NCBI GenBank assembly: GCA_049115695.1
Contig: JAGDZR010000004.1
Location: 246,007-310,006, forward strand
Length of the DNA stretch: 64,000 nucleotides
From: JAGDZR01 sp049115695
GTDB lineage: Bacteria; Bacteroidota; Bacteroidia; Cytophagales; Cyclobacteriaceae
Reading direction: 5' to 3'
The notes below the pieces were generated by a model. That model worked only from the letters and a program-made list of their open reading frames with translations, searched no databases and was not told the origin of the DNA. Positions 39,506-48,562 of the stretch are shown in pieces. The number at the start of each line of letters is the position of its first letter. The first letter of the stretch is position 1. A program made the translations under genes and the position numbers.

Positions 39506-39546
39506 ACCGGCCGGTCAGTGCCTATTGGCCGGTCAGCTTATTTTGT
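39506..39546. terminator. Hairpin between tryptophanase and the MFS transporter
   Basis: Stem ACCGGCC (39506-39512) with GGCCGGT (39527-39533), 14-nt loop, followed on the plus strand by CAGCTTATTTTG. The right arm lies within the last codons of the MFS gene. Probably terminates tnaA; preceded by AAAAT it may also act weakly in reverse. Confidence 0.5.
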
Positions 39547-41075
39547 ATTTCCTCAATAGACAAGTTCTTAGTTTCAACCAGATATTTGGCCAGAATTAAC
39601 ATCCCAATCAATACTGCTACTGCGTAAAAAAGAAAAATAGAAGTTCCACCCATATTGGCCAATTGCCAGGGGAAAAAGTTTTGCACCAACACACTTACAG
39701 TACTGGTCACGAAAGCAATACCGGGAATGGCAATACCCCTTGTGGAAATAGGAAATATTTCTGAAAAAAGCACCCACATTACGGGTCCAACCGAAAAATG
39801 GAAAGCGGCAATGAAACTTAGTATGCCAAACAAGATCAATCCACCATTCATATCTGCGGCCAATTGAAGCAGCGAACTTGAATGCGTTCGAGCTTCTTCC
39901 AAGCCCAACGCGTTGGTTAATTGTTCCTTGAAAGCAATGTCACTGTCATAAACCTTTCCAATCATCGACTCCAATTGATTGACATTTTGAATTTCATTCA
40001 ATGCAGTCAAATCTTCAACAGTCAAGGAATAGGTTGCCTGACTAAAACCAAAGGCGCATAACCCCAGGCTCAAAACAATCCAGAGCATGCCGTAAATAAT
40101 CAAAGGTCTCCGCCCTAATTTATCCACCAACATTAATCCAGCCACCGTAAAAACTAATCCGGTTAAGCCAATCCATAGTGTTTGGGTGAACGCTCCATCT
40201 GTCCCCATTCCCAACTGCTCGAATACAGTAGGTGCATAAAATAATATCGCATTGATACCGGTCGCTTGTTGCGCAATGGCTATTGTAACGGCGATGATTA
40301 GCGTTACCCGCATAGGTTTACTCATCAGTTCAGATAGCTGAGATTTAATTGATCTATCCTCGGCACTCTTGCGCATGCTTTCTTCCATCTCGCTGATGTG
40401 AGCGTCGATCTCGCTTTCAGGTAATACTTTTCTTAAAACATCTTTCGCCTCGGTCTTTCGTCCCTTATAGATCAACCATGAAGGGCTTTTTGGTATTAGC
40501 GTCACGAGAAACATCCAGGCGATTACAGGGAGAATTTCGGACCCTAACATCCAACGCCAAACATTGTCATCTACACCAAATTGAGTAGTCCAGGCCGCTC
40601 CGGCGTTTACGGATTTGACTAAGTAATAATTGATAAAGTACGCGCCCGAAAGGCCAATCCCAATGTTGATCTGGGTGATTGAAACAAGTTTACCTCTGAG
40701 TTTAGGTGGTGCGATTTCTCCAATGTACATGGAAGCCAGAGAAAGTGAGGTAAACGCCAGTCCGCCTAATAACCTAGCTGAGACTAACATCCAATAGCTT
40801 GTTGCAAATGCTGATCCTACAGCTGAAATAAGGTACAAGACGGCCACTATTTGAATTGCTTTTTTGCGCCCGTATCGGTTACTCACATAACCTGCGAGTA
40901 ACAATGCTATCAATACGCCCCATCCCGGAGCACTCACTGCCATTCCCAATTCAAGATCGGAAAGCTGAAACTCCTGTGAAATGTAGCTGACAGTTCCGGA
41001 GATCAGTGCAGCATCAAGGCCAAAAATGAAACCGCCCATCGCAACGATGAACGCATAAAGGATCGCATTTTTCAT
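39522..41075 (-). CDS. MFS sugar:proton symporter
   Basis: 517 residues, 12 predicted membrane helices. Sugar-porter signatures: GLDAALISGTVSYI in helix 1, NRYGRKKAI in loop 2-3, MYIGEIAPPKLRGKLVS, IPKSPSWLIYKGR before the central loop, and QQATGINAILFYAPTVF in helix 7. It resembles XylE/GLUT-type D-xylose, galactose or glucose:H+ symporters. An insertion of about 60 residues near 340-400 (LTALNEIQNVNQLESMIGK) is longer than in XylE. Lies 73 nt after the KDPG aldolase gene and is probably co-transcribed, which suggests uptake of a sugar degraded by an Entner-Doudoroff-type route. Confidence 0.9.
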   Translation of the reverse strand: MKNAILYAFIVAMGGFIFGLDAALISGTVSYISQEFQLSDLELGMAVSAPGWGVLIALLLAGYVSNRYGRKKAIQIVAVLYLISAVGSAFATSYWMLVSARLLGGLAFTSLSLASMYIGEIAPPKLRGKLVSITQINIGIGLSGAYFINYYLVKSVNAGAAWTTQFGVDDNVWRWMLGSEILPVIAWMFLVTLIPKSPSWLIYKGRKTEAKDVLRKVLPESEIDAHISEMEESMRKSAEDRSIKSQLSELMSKPMRVTLIIAVTIAIAQQATGINAILFYAPTVFEQLGMGTDGAFTQTLWIGLTGLVFTVAGLMLVDKLGRRPLIIYGMLWIVLSLGLCAFGFSQATYSLTVEDLTALNEIQNVNQLESMIGKVYDSDIAFKEQLTNALGLEEARTHSSSLLQLAADMNGGLILFGILSFIAAFHFSVGPVMWVLFSEIFPISTRGIAIPGIAFVTSTVSVLVQNFFPWQLANMGGTSIFLFYAVAVLIGMLILAKYLVETKNLSIEEIQNKLTGQ

Positions 41076-41148
41076 TCGTCTAAACTAGCTCGAATGAAAC
41101 TCTTGGTGTCCAAGGGAGCAATGGACAAAAACTAGACAAGCCTCAGCG

Positions 41149-41790
41149 TTACTGGATGAAATCCCTAATGGCCTCCTTGAATTGACGGAAATAGGTTGTT
41201 AACCCATCATAATCTTCTGCAGCGATTAACTCCTTGTTGATCAAAGAACTACCCATGCCAACACCTACTGAACCTACTTCAAACCAAGACCTAATGTTTT
41301 CCAAATTTACTCCGCCAGTTGGTACGAGTTTAATATCATTTAAAGGCGCGAGCACGTCCTTGATATATCCCGTTCCCAGATCTGTGGCTGGAAATAGTTT
41401 GACTGCAGACGCACCTAGCGACCAGGCTTTATAGATTTCCGATGGTGAGTAGGCGCCAGGAAAGATAGGGATACCCAGCTGCACACATTGTTTGATGACA
41501 GCTTCATCAATGATGGGCGTTACAATGAACTGCGCTCCAGCTCTGATCACTTCATCCAGGTCCTCTACATTACACACTGTACCAGCTCCAATATTGAGAT
41601 CTGGAAAATGAGCACGCAAGGCTTGAATGATATCCGTGGCACCAGGTGTGTTCAAAGTTACTTCCAGTGTAAACATTTCAGCATCCTGATAAGCCCTAGC
41701 GATTTTAAGCACTGTCTCCTTTGACTCTCCCCTGACTATACCCACCATGGGTGCTTGATGATACTTATCCCATGAAAAATGCTGATTCAT
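41149..41790 (-). CDS. eda: KDPG/KHG aldolase
   Basis: 213 residues, class I aldolase. The Schiff-base lysine is in ASAVKLFPATDLG, the catalytic Glu in TLEVTLNTPGATD, and GAGTVCNVEDLDEV is the family's GAGTV turn. It cleaves 2-keto-3-deoxy-6-phosphogluconate (or the galactonate equivalent) to pyruvate and a triose phosphate. With the downstream sugar transporter and the nearby beta-galactosidase it could serve galactose or uronate breakdown; no dehydratase or kinase partner is in the window. Confidence 0.93.
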   Translation of the reverse strand: MNQHFSWDKYHQAPMVGIVRGESKETVLKIARAYQDAEMFTLEVTLNTPGATDIIQALRAHFPDLNIGAGTVCNVEDLDEVIRAGAQFIVTPIIDEAVIKQCVQLGIPIFPGAYSPSEIYKAWSLGASAVKLFPATDLGTGYIKDVLAPLNDIKLVPTGGVNLENIRSWFEVGSVGVGMGSSLINKELIAAEDYDGLTTYFRQFKEAIRDFIQ

Positions 41791-41955
41791 ACTGTCCTTT
41801 GATTAATTCATTCTTTTGACCAGGTAAAGGTGCGCATTTCAGATCTTTTTCCATTAGGCAAACGGTTTCGATTATTTTCGAGAGAAAAGAGATATTTATT
41901 TTGGTCAGTAGGTCATATAATTGCACATCTGTTTTATTGCTTGAACAGTAATTCC

Positions 41956-42912
41956 ATGCGATTATATTTCTATTTATTGGTACTCATCCTGACCCTTCAG
42001 GCAACACGTGCTCAAACCCGGGTAGTCATTGCAGAGAACCAGTATACGGGAGATACTGCAATATATCTTAAGCATTGTGCTCAGTTAATTCAACACATCA
42101 TTCACACAGATCGCTTTAGAGCATCTGTTTTATCCGCAACCATTCACGACAACAACATCAGGTTTGACTCCTACAGCAACAAAGAGTTATTGGATTTGCT
42201 ACTAAAGGGCAATTCGGAAACCGATTCGGGCAATTATATAGTTTTTAATATCCTAAAAGCTACAGAGCAACAAGCCCACAGTTTGACCTCTGCATTCACC
42301 AAGGCCTTTACCTGGCCCGCAGATCCCGAAATTAGTTACGTGAACACAGTTCTTGGTATAGAAATGAACAGACATTTGGATGTGGAAACCGCAGGCACCC
42401 TACTGCATGAATACATGCATGTATTGGGATTTGTTCATCATCAATCCCTTATTGATCCTTTGGTTCAGGATGTTCCTACTTTCTTTGGTGATCTTTTGAG
42501 AAGTGAATTGATTTGGCAAAAGATCGGCGCGAATGGTATGGTCGGAAACTGGAGATGGATCTATTCTATTGAATCAAATGATTATAATGATCAGCAGGGT
42601 ATTATTTCTCCTTCTGGAGAATTGGATTGGCAAATTTCTTCAGATGGTCAGCAGCAATTTATCCTGGAAGGAAATCAACAAGGCAAAGAACGTTTTTTCC
42701 CCATTCACTACGACAGAATCGGCATAAGTCCTGTGGAATTGCCTTTTGAGATTATTAGCTCTGTGAGATTAAAACAACAAGATCAGGCTGCTAACACCTT
42801 TCTGAATCTCGGTCAGGACGAATTGACGCTATCCAATATCCCAAGTAATCTTCATACCCTTCAATTGGAAGTAGGGAAAAACTATCAACATATATTCGTG
42901 AGGATAGAATAG
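41956..42912 (+). CDS. Secreted metzincin-type zinc protease (predicted)
   Basis: 318 residues from ATG at 41956, which begins a clean signal peptide (MRLYFYLLVLILTLQATRAQ). An open frame extends 42 codons upstream to 41830, but that part does not look like an export signal. The zinc motif HEYMHVLGFVH is an exact HExxHxxGxxH (H151, E152, H155, H161), the metzincin signature. A Met that could form the Met-turn lies about 45 residues on, in GANGMVGN. The rest shows no recognised propeptide or binding domain. Family within the metzincins not recognised. Confidence 0.75.
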   Translation: MRLYFYLLVLILTLQATRAQTRVVIAENQYTGDTAIYLKHCAQLIQHIIHTDRFRASVLSATIHDNNIRFDSYSNKELLDLLLKGNSETDSGNYIVFNILKATEQQAHSLTSAFTKAFTWPADPEISYVNTVLGIEMNRHLDVETAGTLLHEYMHVLGFVHHQSLIDPLVQDVPTFFGDLLRSELIWQKIGANGMVGNWRWIYSIESNDYNDQQGIISPSGELDWQISSDGQQQFILEGNQQGKERFFPIHYDRIGISPVELPFEIISSVRLKQQDQAANTFLNLGQDELTLSNIPSNLHTLQLEVGKNYQHIFVRIE

Positions 42913-43594
42913 AAAACCTCCCTACCCCATCAGATCTATCTGGTAGAGATTATTATCTGGAAATCAAATAAGGGCGCTTGTAATCCTACTTCCTCATAGT
43001 CACTCATTGAGGACTCATAGATCCTCTTGTCCTAGGCAGTCTAAGCTTTCCTAAAATTTGATTCAACAGGTTTAATCCTAACAATCGAACTTTTGGATTC
43101 AATTGTAAACACCAGGCAACAAATTGAAGTCAAGATTGAAAATGATACTACGGAAATATTTACAAATATTTATATTAATGTGAACCCCTAAATCATGGAT
43201 CAATCTGAAAATCTGTGGGGTATTCAAGAATAATCTTATTTACGAAAAAAAGAGCACTTGGAAATGCCTTTTGCCGTTTCGGCGAACCGTTCGTTTTGGT
43301 AAGAAAATGAGTGCCACTCCGGCATTAGGAGGGGCGAAAAAAGACGAAAATACAACAGGCTGTATCAGGCATGAGCCTGGTGAGCGCTAAGCAAACAGTA
43401 CTTACTCATTGCCCACTGCATAGTGCCTTCTTAGACTTGAATAGGTAATTGATAGTGTTGACTTCTGGAAACAGAGCTCGCTGAACGTGTTCAATCTGAT
43501 CTTTTGAGGGATGGCACTATTCGGTTACCTTTAGCTTTTAATTTATCAACCGTGGACTCACAGCTTGATAGTTGAGTTGTATGATATTTTAAAC
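42913..43594. other. Gene-poor region, about 680 bp
   Basis: No ORF with coding character and no RNA gene recognised on either strand. The stretch 43240-43560 is less A/T-rich than typical spacers and might be decayed coding DNA, but I could not assign a source. The short ORF extension upstream of the DUF2490 start at 43595 is not used. Confidence 0.4.
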
Positions 43595-44293
43595 ATGAAA
43601 AAAAGTATATTCTTATCAATCATATGTATTTCTATGCTCCTTCCTAAATCAGGAGAAGCACAGATAAATGAAGATAAATTAGGTGCATGGTATATGTATT
43701 TTTTTAACACAACTTTTAAGGAAAGCTCTTGGGGAGTTCAAGGAGATGTCCAATATCGCAACTGGAATATTGCTGGAGACCTTGAGCAATTATTGTTACG
43801 TGGAGGAATAACATATAAACCTAAAAAGGCTGATGTCAAACTAACTTTAGGTTATGGAAATGTAACTACGGGAAGTTATGGATCCGATAATTCAACTACA
43901 TCAGAGAGTCGAATTTACCAGGAAGCACTATTCCCTGTTAAATTTGGAAATCGTCTCTATACAAATCACCGATTTCGGTACGAGCAAAGATTTGTTGAAA
44001 ACCAAGATTTAAGAACTCGCTACCGTTATAATCTATTTCTAAATATTGCATTGAACAAAGCTGAAATGGACAAGGGAACATTATACCTTGCATTATACAA
44101 TGAGTTATTTATCAATGGCCAAAGAAGCGCAGGAAATGGAAATACTGTAGAAATTTTTGATCGGAATCGATTCTACACCGCTTTGGGTTATATGATAAAA
44201 AAGGGACTTAAAATTCAATTTGGTGTAATGAACCAAACAACAAATAATTGGGGAAAAAACCAGTTACAATTAAGCTTTCATCAGAAAATTTAA
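43595..44293 (+). CDS. DUF2490 family outer-membrane protein
   Basis: 232 residues from ATG at 43595 (MKKSIFLSIICISMLLPKSG, signal peptide); the open frame starts 10 codons earlier. The mature protein is a run of amphipathic beta-strands: LGAWYMYFFNTTFKESSWGV, RGGITYKPKKADVKLTLGYG, RLYTNHRFRYEQRFV and RYRYNLFLNIALNK, ending in a strand ...QLQLSFHQKI with a terminal aromatic/hydrophobic pattern. This matches the DUF2490 family, predicted small beta-barrels of the outer membrane with unknown function. Monocistronic. Confidence 0.85.
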   Translation: MKKSIFLSIICISMLLPKSGEAQINEDKLGAWYMYFFNTTFKESSWGVQGDVQYRNWNIAGDLEQLLLRGGITYKPKKADVKLTLGYGNVTTGSYGSDNSTTSESRIYQEALFPVKFGNRLYTNHRFRYEQRFVENQDLRTRYRYNLFLNIALNKAEMDKGTLYLALYNELFINGQRSAGNGNTVEIFDRNRFYTALGYMIKKGLKIQFGVMNQTTNNWGKNQLQLSFHQKI

Positions 44294-44394
44294 TATCACA
44301 CAACAATGGCTTTATAAAAGCATGTGTGGCAATCTCCTTTATTGCCTTAGCATCAAATTCACTTAAAATCATGACTCTGAAAGTTGAGATCCTT

Positions 44395-44640
44395 TACCCT
44401 GGATGACGGTAGTGTTTGGGTGGCAAAGACGCCATGCTGGCGTGACTAAAAGGAGCGTCACTCAGATCGTAGCGTAGCGGAGAGAAGAATCTGTGATCCT
44501 ACCATGCAGAACGGACACGGATTGTAAATCCCCGCCAGCGGAATCCTCCAATCCTGCATTCATTCAAGACAGAGAATCTTTTTAGGAATTACCCGGGCAC
44601 GGATTGCAAATCCGCGCCAATAGGGAGAAAACAAGTGCAG
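44395..44640. repeat. REP-like intergenic repeats, two GGATT-N3-AATCC palindromes
   Basis: Two near-identical copies of CACGGATTGYAAATCCSCGCCA lie at 44516-44537 and 44598-44619, each holding the palindrome GGATT-N3-AATCC. They follow a GC-rich stretch (GACGCCATGCTGGCGTGAC, then ATCGTAGCGTAGCGGAGAG). The whole has the look of the dispersed extragenic repeats seen between genes in many Bacteroidota. No transposase lies nearby in this window, so mobility is not shown. Confidence 0.55.
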
Positions 44641-44806
44641 AGAAAAGTGGATGAGTGGTCTGAAATAGCCGTACAACACATCGTATACTCCCTCTTGAAT
44701 TAATTCCAGGTTCCAACTTCAATACCTATGAAATATAACCTTCCCATTCTAATGGATGCCGTTAGCATCTATTTTGGTAAGTTAGAGGCATCAAAACCAG
44801 GTAATT

Positions 44807-46186
44807 ATGAACAAAGGAACAAAAATGTTTGCACTTGGACTCGTAATGGTCTCATGCCAACAAACTCAAATTGATTATGCCCTTCTATCCGGAAAGGTTG
44901 AAAATCCTGTTAGCAATAATATTAGCATTCGAGGTGACGAATTTTCTCAGAACATCGATGTGGAAGACGATGGTTCTTTTTCCGATACGCTAAGGATAAA
45001 AGAAGGCTATTATACCTTCAGTCATGGTGAACGCACTACCTTTTACCTGAAACCTGGCGAAAATATTTACATGACCATTGACACAGAAGCGTTTGACGAA
45101 ACAGCCTCTTATGAAGGCACAGGAGCTGAACGGAATAATTATCTGGCTAAAAAATATCTATTGGACGAGGAGGTTTCAGGAAGCTACAAGGAGATGATGC
45201 TGTTAGATGAAAAGGCATTTGTTAGCAAATCCAGTGAAATTAATGCAACGTTACTTCAGCATCTCACTGAGACAGAGGGCATGGAAGAAAATTTTTTTGG
45301 CAAAGAACAAAAGGGAATCAATTACGAAAACCTGTCAAGGATTCAGGCTTACGAGGACGCCCATGCTTATTATGCCGGTGAAGATGATTTTAAAGTGTCT
45401 GAGACTTTCAAAGAGCCTCTTGCCACAGTTGACTTTGATAATGCAAAAGACTTTGATGAAATCCCAGCTTATAAAGGTTTGGTAAGAAGCTATTACCTGA
45501 ATTACTCAAGCATCACGAATGATCCTGATGCCCTGTTAGCGGCCATCAATACGATACGGCAGCTAAAGAGTGAGAACATCAAGCATGCATTAGCCGAGCC
45601 CCTGACCAGTTTTTATATGTCTCCGAACGTTGACAATCTTGAGGATGTCTACAAGGGTATTTTAGCCATGGTTACCGATGAGGAGCAAAAAGGAGAGATT
45701 ACCGAGAAATATGATAAAATAAGCAAGCTGGTTAAAGGAAACCCATCACCCCAGTTTGAATACCCGAACCCTGACAGCACTTTCTTCAGTCTGGAAGACC
45801 TGAAAGGGAAATTTGTCTACATTGATATTTGGGCAACATGGTGTGGCCCCTGTCTACGTGAAATTCCTGCGCTGAAGGAAATGGAAGTAGTGTATAGTCA
45901 AAAGAATGTCCAGTTTGTAAGCATCTCGATTGATAGAAGACGGGATTATGAAAAATGGCAAAATATGATAGTGGAAAAACAATTGGGGGGACTCCAGCTG
46001 TTTGCTGAAGACGATTGGAATTCTACCATAGTCAAGGATTACGCCATTGAAGGGATTCCCAGGTTTATTCTTCTGGACAGGGACGGGAATATTGTGAGCG
46101 CCGACGCACCCAGACCTTCCAGCCCCAAGTTGGCTGAAATGCTGGATGATCTGATTGAAAAATCAGAGCTGCTCGCTTCGAAATGA
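44807..46186 (+). CDS. TlpA-family thiol:disulfide oxidoreductase, lipoprotein
   Basis: 459 residues. N-terminus MNKGTKMFALGLVMVSC has a lipobox-like Cys. Residues about 20-130 form a DUF4369-like beta domain (LSGKVENPVSNNISIRG and DTLRIKEGYYTF), the middle is helical, and about 310-455 is a thioredoxin fold with the redox motif WATWCGPCLREIPAL and cis-Pro in IEGIPRFILLD. Typical of Bacteroidota periplasmic thioredoxins, which reduce disulfides in the envelope. The last intact chromosomal gene before the integrative element. Confidence 0.9.
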   Translation: MNKGTKMFALGLVMVSCQQTQIDYALLSGKVENPVSNNISIRGDEFSQNIDVEDDGSFSDTLRIKEGYYTFSHGERTTFYLKPGENIYMTIDTEAFDETASYEGTGAERNNYLAKKYLLDEEVSGSYKEMMLLDEKAFVSKSSEINATLLQHLTETEGMEENFFGKEQKGINYENLSRIQAYEDAHAYYAGEDDFKVSETFKEPLATVDFDNAKDFDEIPAYKGLVRSYYLNYSSITNDPDALLAAINTIRQLKSENIKHALAEPLTSFYMSPNVDNLEDVYKGILAMVTDEEQKGEITEKYDKISKLVKGNPSPQFEYPNPDSTFFSLEDLKGKFVYIDIWATWCGPCLREIPALKEMEVVYSQKNVQFVSISIDRRRDYEKWQNMIVEKQLGGLQLFAEDDWNSTIVKDYAIEGIPRFILLDRDGNIVSADAPRPSSPKLAEMLDDLIEKSELLASK

Positions 46187-46208
46187 GTTAAATCGACACC
46201 TGCGTAAC

Positions 46209-46243
46209 AAAAAAGGCTCATACTTTACGTATAAGCCTTTTAT
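46209..46243 (+). terminator. Intrinsic terminator at the left edge of the integrative element
   Basis: Stem AAAAGGCT (46211-46218) with AGCCTTTT (46234-46241), extended by ATAC/GTAT. It ends three bases before the degraded att copy at 46247, so it belongs to the chromosome side. It terminates the TlpA-like gene. Confidence 0.8.
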
Positions 46244-46246
46244 AGC

Positions 46247-46266
46247 AGTCCCTAGGGAACCGCAAC
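46247..46266. other. attL: degraded copy of the tRNA-Glu 3' end
   Basis: AGTCCCTAGGGAACCGCAAC matches AGTCCCTAGGGGAATCGAAC at 58945-58964 with the first 11 bases identical and then a one-base deletion and two changes. It is the expected left scar of integration into the tRNA 3' end. Confidence 0.72.
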
Positions 46267-46372
46267 CTTTTAATTTCATTTAACCTTAATTTCTCTAAAA
46301 ACACCTCTATCGAGGGTTTTTAAGCTTTGTGGATGAAAATAATAGGCAAAAAAGGAAAAATGTAAGCAAACC

Positions 46373-46398
46373 AAAACGAAAACATAAACGAAAACGAA
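46373..46398. repeat. GAAAAC repeats near the left end of the element
   Basis: Repeated ACGAAAAC-type units (AAAACGAAAACATAAACGAAAACGAA) about 110-125 bp inside attL. A matching run, same orientation, lies near the right end (58868-58889). Possible integrase or excisionase arm-type binding sites. Confidence 0.4.
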
Positions 46399-46449
46399 TA
46401 AGTTATTGGGTGGAATTTCAAACAGCTTCCTATCATAGTATTCCCGGAA

Positions 46450-47091
46450 TTAAAGCTTATTCTTAACATTAATGTAAAAGTTCTTTTGTCTATCCTCATA
46501 CTTCTTCATGTTTTTCCCTGACATTGCCTTGTTTTCACCACAATATTTGTTGTGCATAGCCCAAGCAATAGATTTAATTTGGAAAGCAACATCCATAAAC
46601 CTCAATATGAAATCAGGATTAATTATTGAACTAACATTGCCCTGATTAAAAATTCTTTCGAATGAATCTTCTTGAATAAGAAACATGAATGTGGTTATCC
46701 CATATCTGTATCCAACACCCAAAGTACATGCACGCATCAATATTTTATAATCAGAAGATTTTAACAGTTGCACTCTATTTTTTGCCCTAGTTGCAACTTC
46801 AGCATACAACTTTTGTATACTATGTCCTCCTTTTCTTGAAGCAAAATAGGCATCCTCTGGTGATTCTGATTTGTGCGAAAGGCTTACAATGCAAGACTTT
46901 AAAGCACACTCAGTTCCCATCAAGATATCAACATAAATTTTGGCATAAAAGGAAGTAGATTCATCCAATGGACTTTCATGACTGTACATTGCTCTTCCTA
47001 ACAAGTGATTTGAGTCAATCAAAAAATTAGATGAAATACGGCTTTTTAGTTGGCGCTCGGCGTTGAATGGAGGTATTATACTAATAGACAT
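46450..47091 (-). CDS. Hypothetical protein of the integrative element
   Basis: 213 residues, no signal peptide and no membrane segment. It is mixed alpha-helical with a basic C-terminus (NMKKYEDRQKNFYINVKNKL). I do not recognise the family. It is divergent from the integrase gene and is the leftmost gene of the element, between attL and int. HEPN-like or RNA-binding roles cannot be told from the sequence. Confidence 0.65.
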   Translation of the reverse strand: MSISIIPPFNAERQLKSRISSNFLIDSNHLLGRAMYSHESPLDESTSFYAKIYVDILMGTECALKSCIVSLSHKSESPEDAYFASRKGGHSIQKLYAEVATRAKNRVQLLKSSDYKILMRACTLGVGYRYGITTFMFLIQEDSFERIFNQGNVSSIINPDFILRFMDVAFQIKSIAWAMHNKYCGENKAMSGKNMKKYEDRQKNFYINVKNKL

Positions 47092-47240
47092 GACATGCTT
47101 ACTTAATCACAAAGGTTAAATAGAGTAAAATAATATAAAATACGGTATTTATTGATAAAAAACAAATTTTATTTCTTAATAAGGAGTTTTTACTGAATAT
47201 TATTTTCGAACTTTGCAAAAAAAAACTAACTTTTTTTCCA

Positions 47241-48509
47241 ATGGCTAGGTTCAATTTTAATTTACGAAATCCGGGTAAGCTCAATCCTGCCCCAATCCAC
47301 TTAATTATTAGATACAATAATGACAAACTAGTTTTTCCTACAGGTGAGAGTGTTGATCCTAGGTTTTGGGAAGGGGATAAAACTAAAAGGAACTTTCAGC
47401 GAATTAAACAATCTCCTAAATTCCCCGAGTATCCTGAGTTTAATGCCCGCTTGGATATGATAATGGATCGTAGCAAAACAATCTTTAGACGGTACCAAAA
47501 CGACAACAGCAATCAAATTCCCTCAATAGAAACGTTAAGGCAGTTACTCAAAGCAGAATTTCATGGTGAGGTGACTATAAAAACAGATCTGTTTACTTTT
47601 TTCAAAAACTATATAGAAGAGATTGAAAAAAAGCTATCTCCAACCACAATTCAAAATTATAAGAACACAATTGATCGTTTAGACGAATACCAAAGGGTCA
47701 AGAACCTAAAACTAGACTTTGAATCTATTGACCTAGAGTTTTATACCAAATACTACCAATATCTAACCGAGGAGATTAACTTCTCTCCAAGTACAATTGA
47801 AAAACATCTTAAGGTCATAAAAACAGTTCTTAATAATGCTTCTGAAAGAGGGTTTAATAAGAGTTTTAAGTATAAGACTAAGAAATTCAAATTTCCATCC
47901 TATGAAATAGAGAATATTTACTTAGGCGAAGATGAGCTCTATGAAATGGAAAAACTAGACCTCAGCAACAATCCGAGATTAGAAAAGGTTAGAGATTTGT
48001 TTTTAGTTGGATGTTGGACAGGTTTAAGATTTTCGGATTTCTCTAACATACTTCCAGAAAACATCAACAAAAGGTACATAAAGATCACTACTCAGAAAAC
48101 AGGTGAAACTGTTGTTATCCCCTTGCACCCTTCAGTAAAAAATATACTAAACAAGTACAGAAATAAGTATCCGAATAATTTACCTCCAGCAATTTCCAAT
48201 GCAAAAACGAACAAGTACATTAAGGAGATTGGTGAGTTGATCCCTTCTCTCCATGAAAAAGAACTTAAAACCAAGTATAAAGCTGGCAGAAAAATCACGT
48301 TAAGATTAGAAAAGTACAAATTGATCACAACTCACACAGCTAGAAGATCTTTTGCTACCAATCTTTACTTAAAGAAGGTACCTTCCATAACCATCATGAA
48401 GATAACTGGACATCAAACAGAAGGAGCATTTCTTCAATATATAAAAGCTGATGGTTATGAACACGCTGATTTAATAAGCAGTGTATGGGAATCAAACCAA
48501 TTTGCCTGA
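47241..48509 (+). CDS. int: Tyrosine recombinase/integrase
   Basis: 422 residues. An N-terminal Arm-binding domain (FNFNLRNPGKLNPAPIHLII) and a SAM-like core-binding domain (about 115-210, KLSPTTIQNYKNTIDRLDE) precede the catalytic domain. Catalytic residues: R263 in CWTGLRFSDF, H365 and R368 in THTARRSF, H391 in ITGHQTEG and the nucleophile Y400 in FLQYIKADG. This is the Bacteroidota integrase type of ICEs and islands. It lies about 1 kb from attL and is the likely enzyme for insertion at tRNA-Glu. Confidence 0.95.
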   Translation: MARFNFNLRNPGKLNPAPIHLIIRYNNDKLVFPTGESVDPRFWEGDKTKRNFQRIKQSPKFPEYPEFNARLDMIMDRSKTIFRRYQNDNSNQIPSIETLRQLLKAEFHGEVTIKTDLFTFFKNYIEEIEKKLSPTTIQNYKNTIDRLDEYQRVKNLKLDFESIDLEFYTKYYQYLTEEINFSPSTIEKHLKVIKTVLNNASERGFNKSFKYKTKKFKFPSYEIENIYLGEDELYEMEKLDLSNNPRLEKVRDLFLVGCWTGLRFSDFSNILPENINKRYIKITTQKTGETVVIPLHPSVKNILNKYRNKYPNNLPPAISNAKTNKYIKEIGELIPSLHEKELKTKYKAGRKITLRLEKYKLITTHTARRSFATNLYLKKVPSITIMKITGHQTEGAFLQYIKADGYEHADLISSVWESNQFA

Positions 48510-48562
48510 AAAGCCTAAAGTTTAGAAATATCCATCTTTGGATAGTACTGACCTGTATTCTA

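Noticed and set aside
43240..43560. Possible RNA gene in the spacer before DUF2490
   Set aside because: No known RNA motif could be read and no terminator follows; listed only as a gene-poor region.
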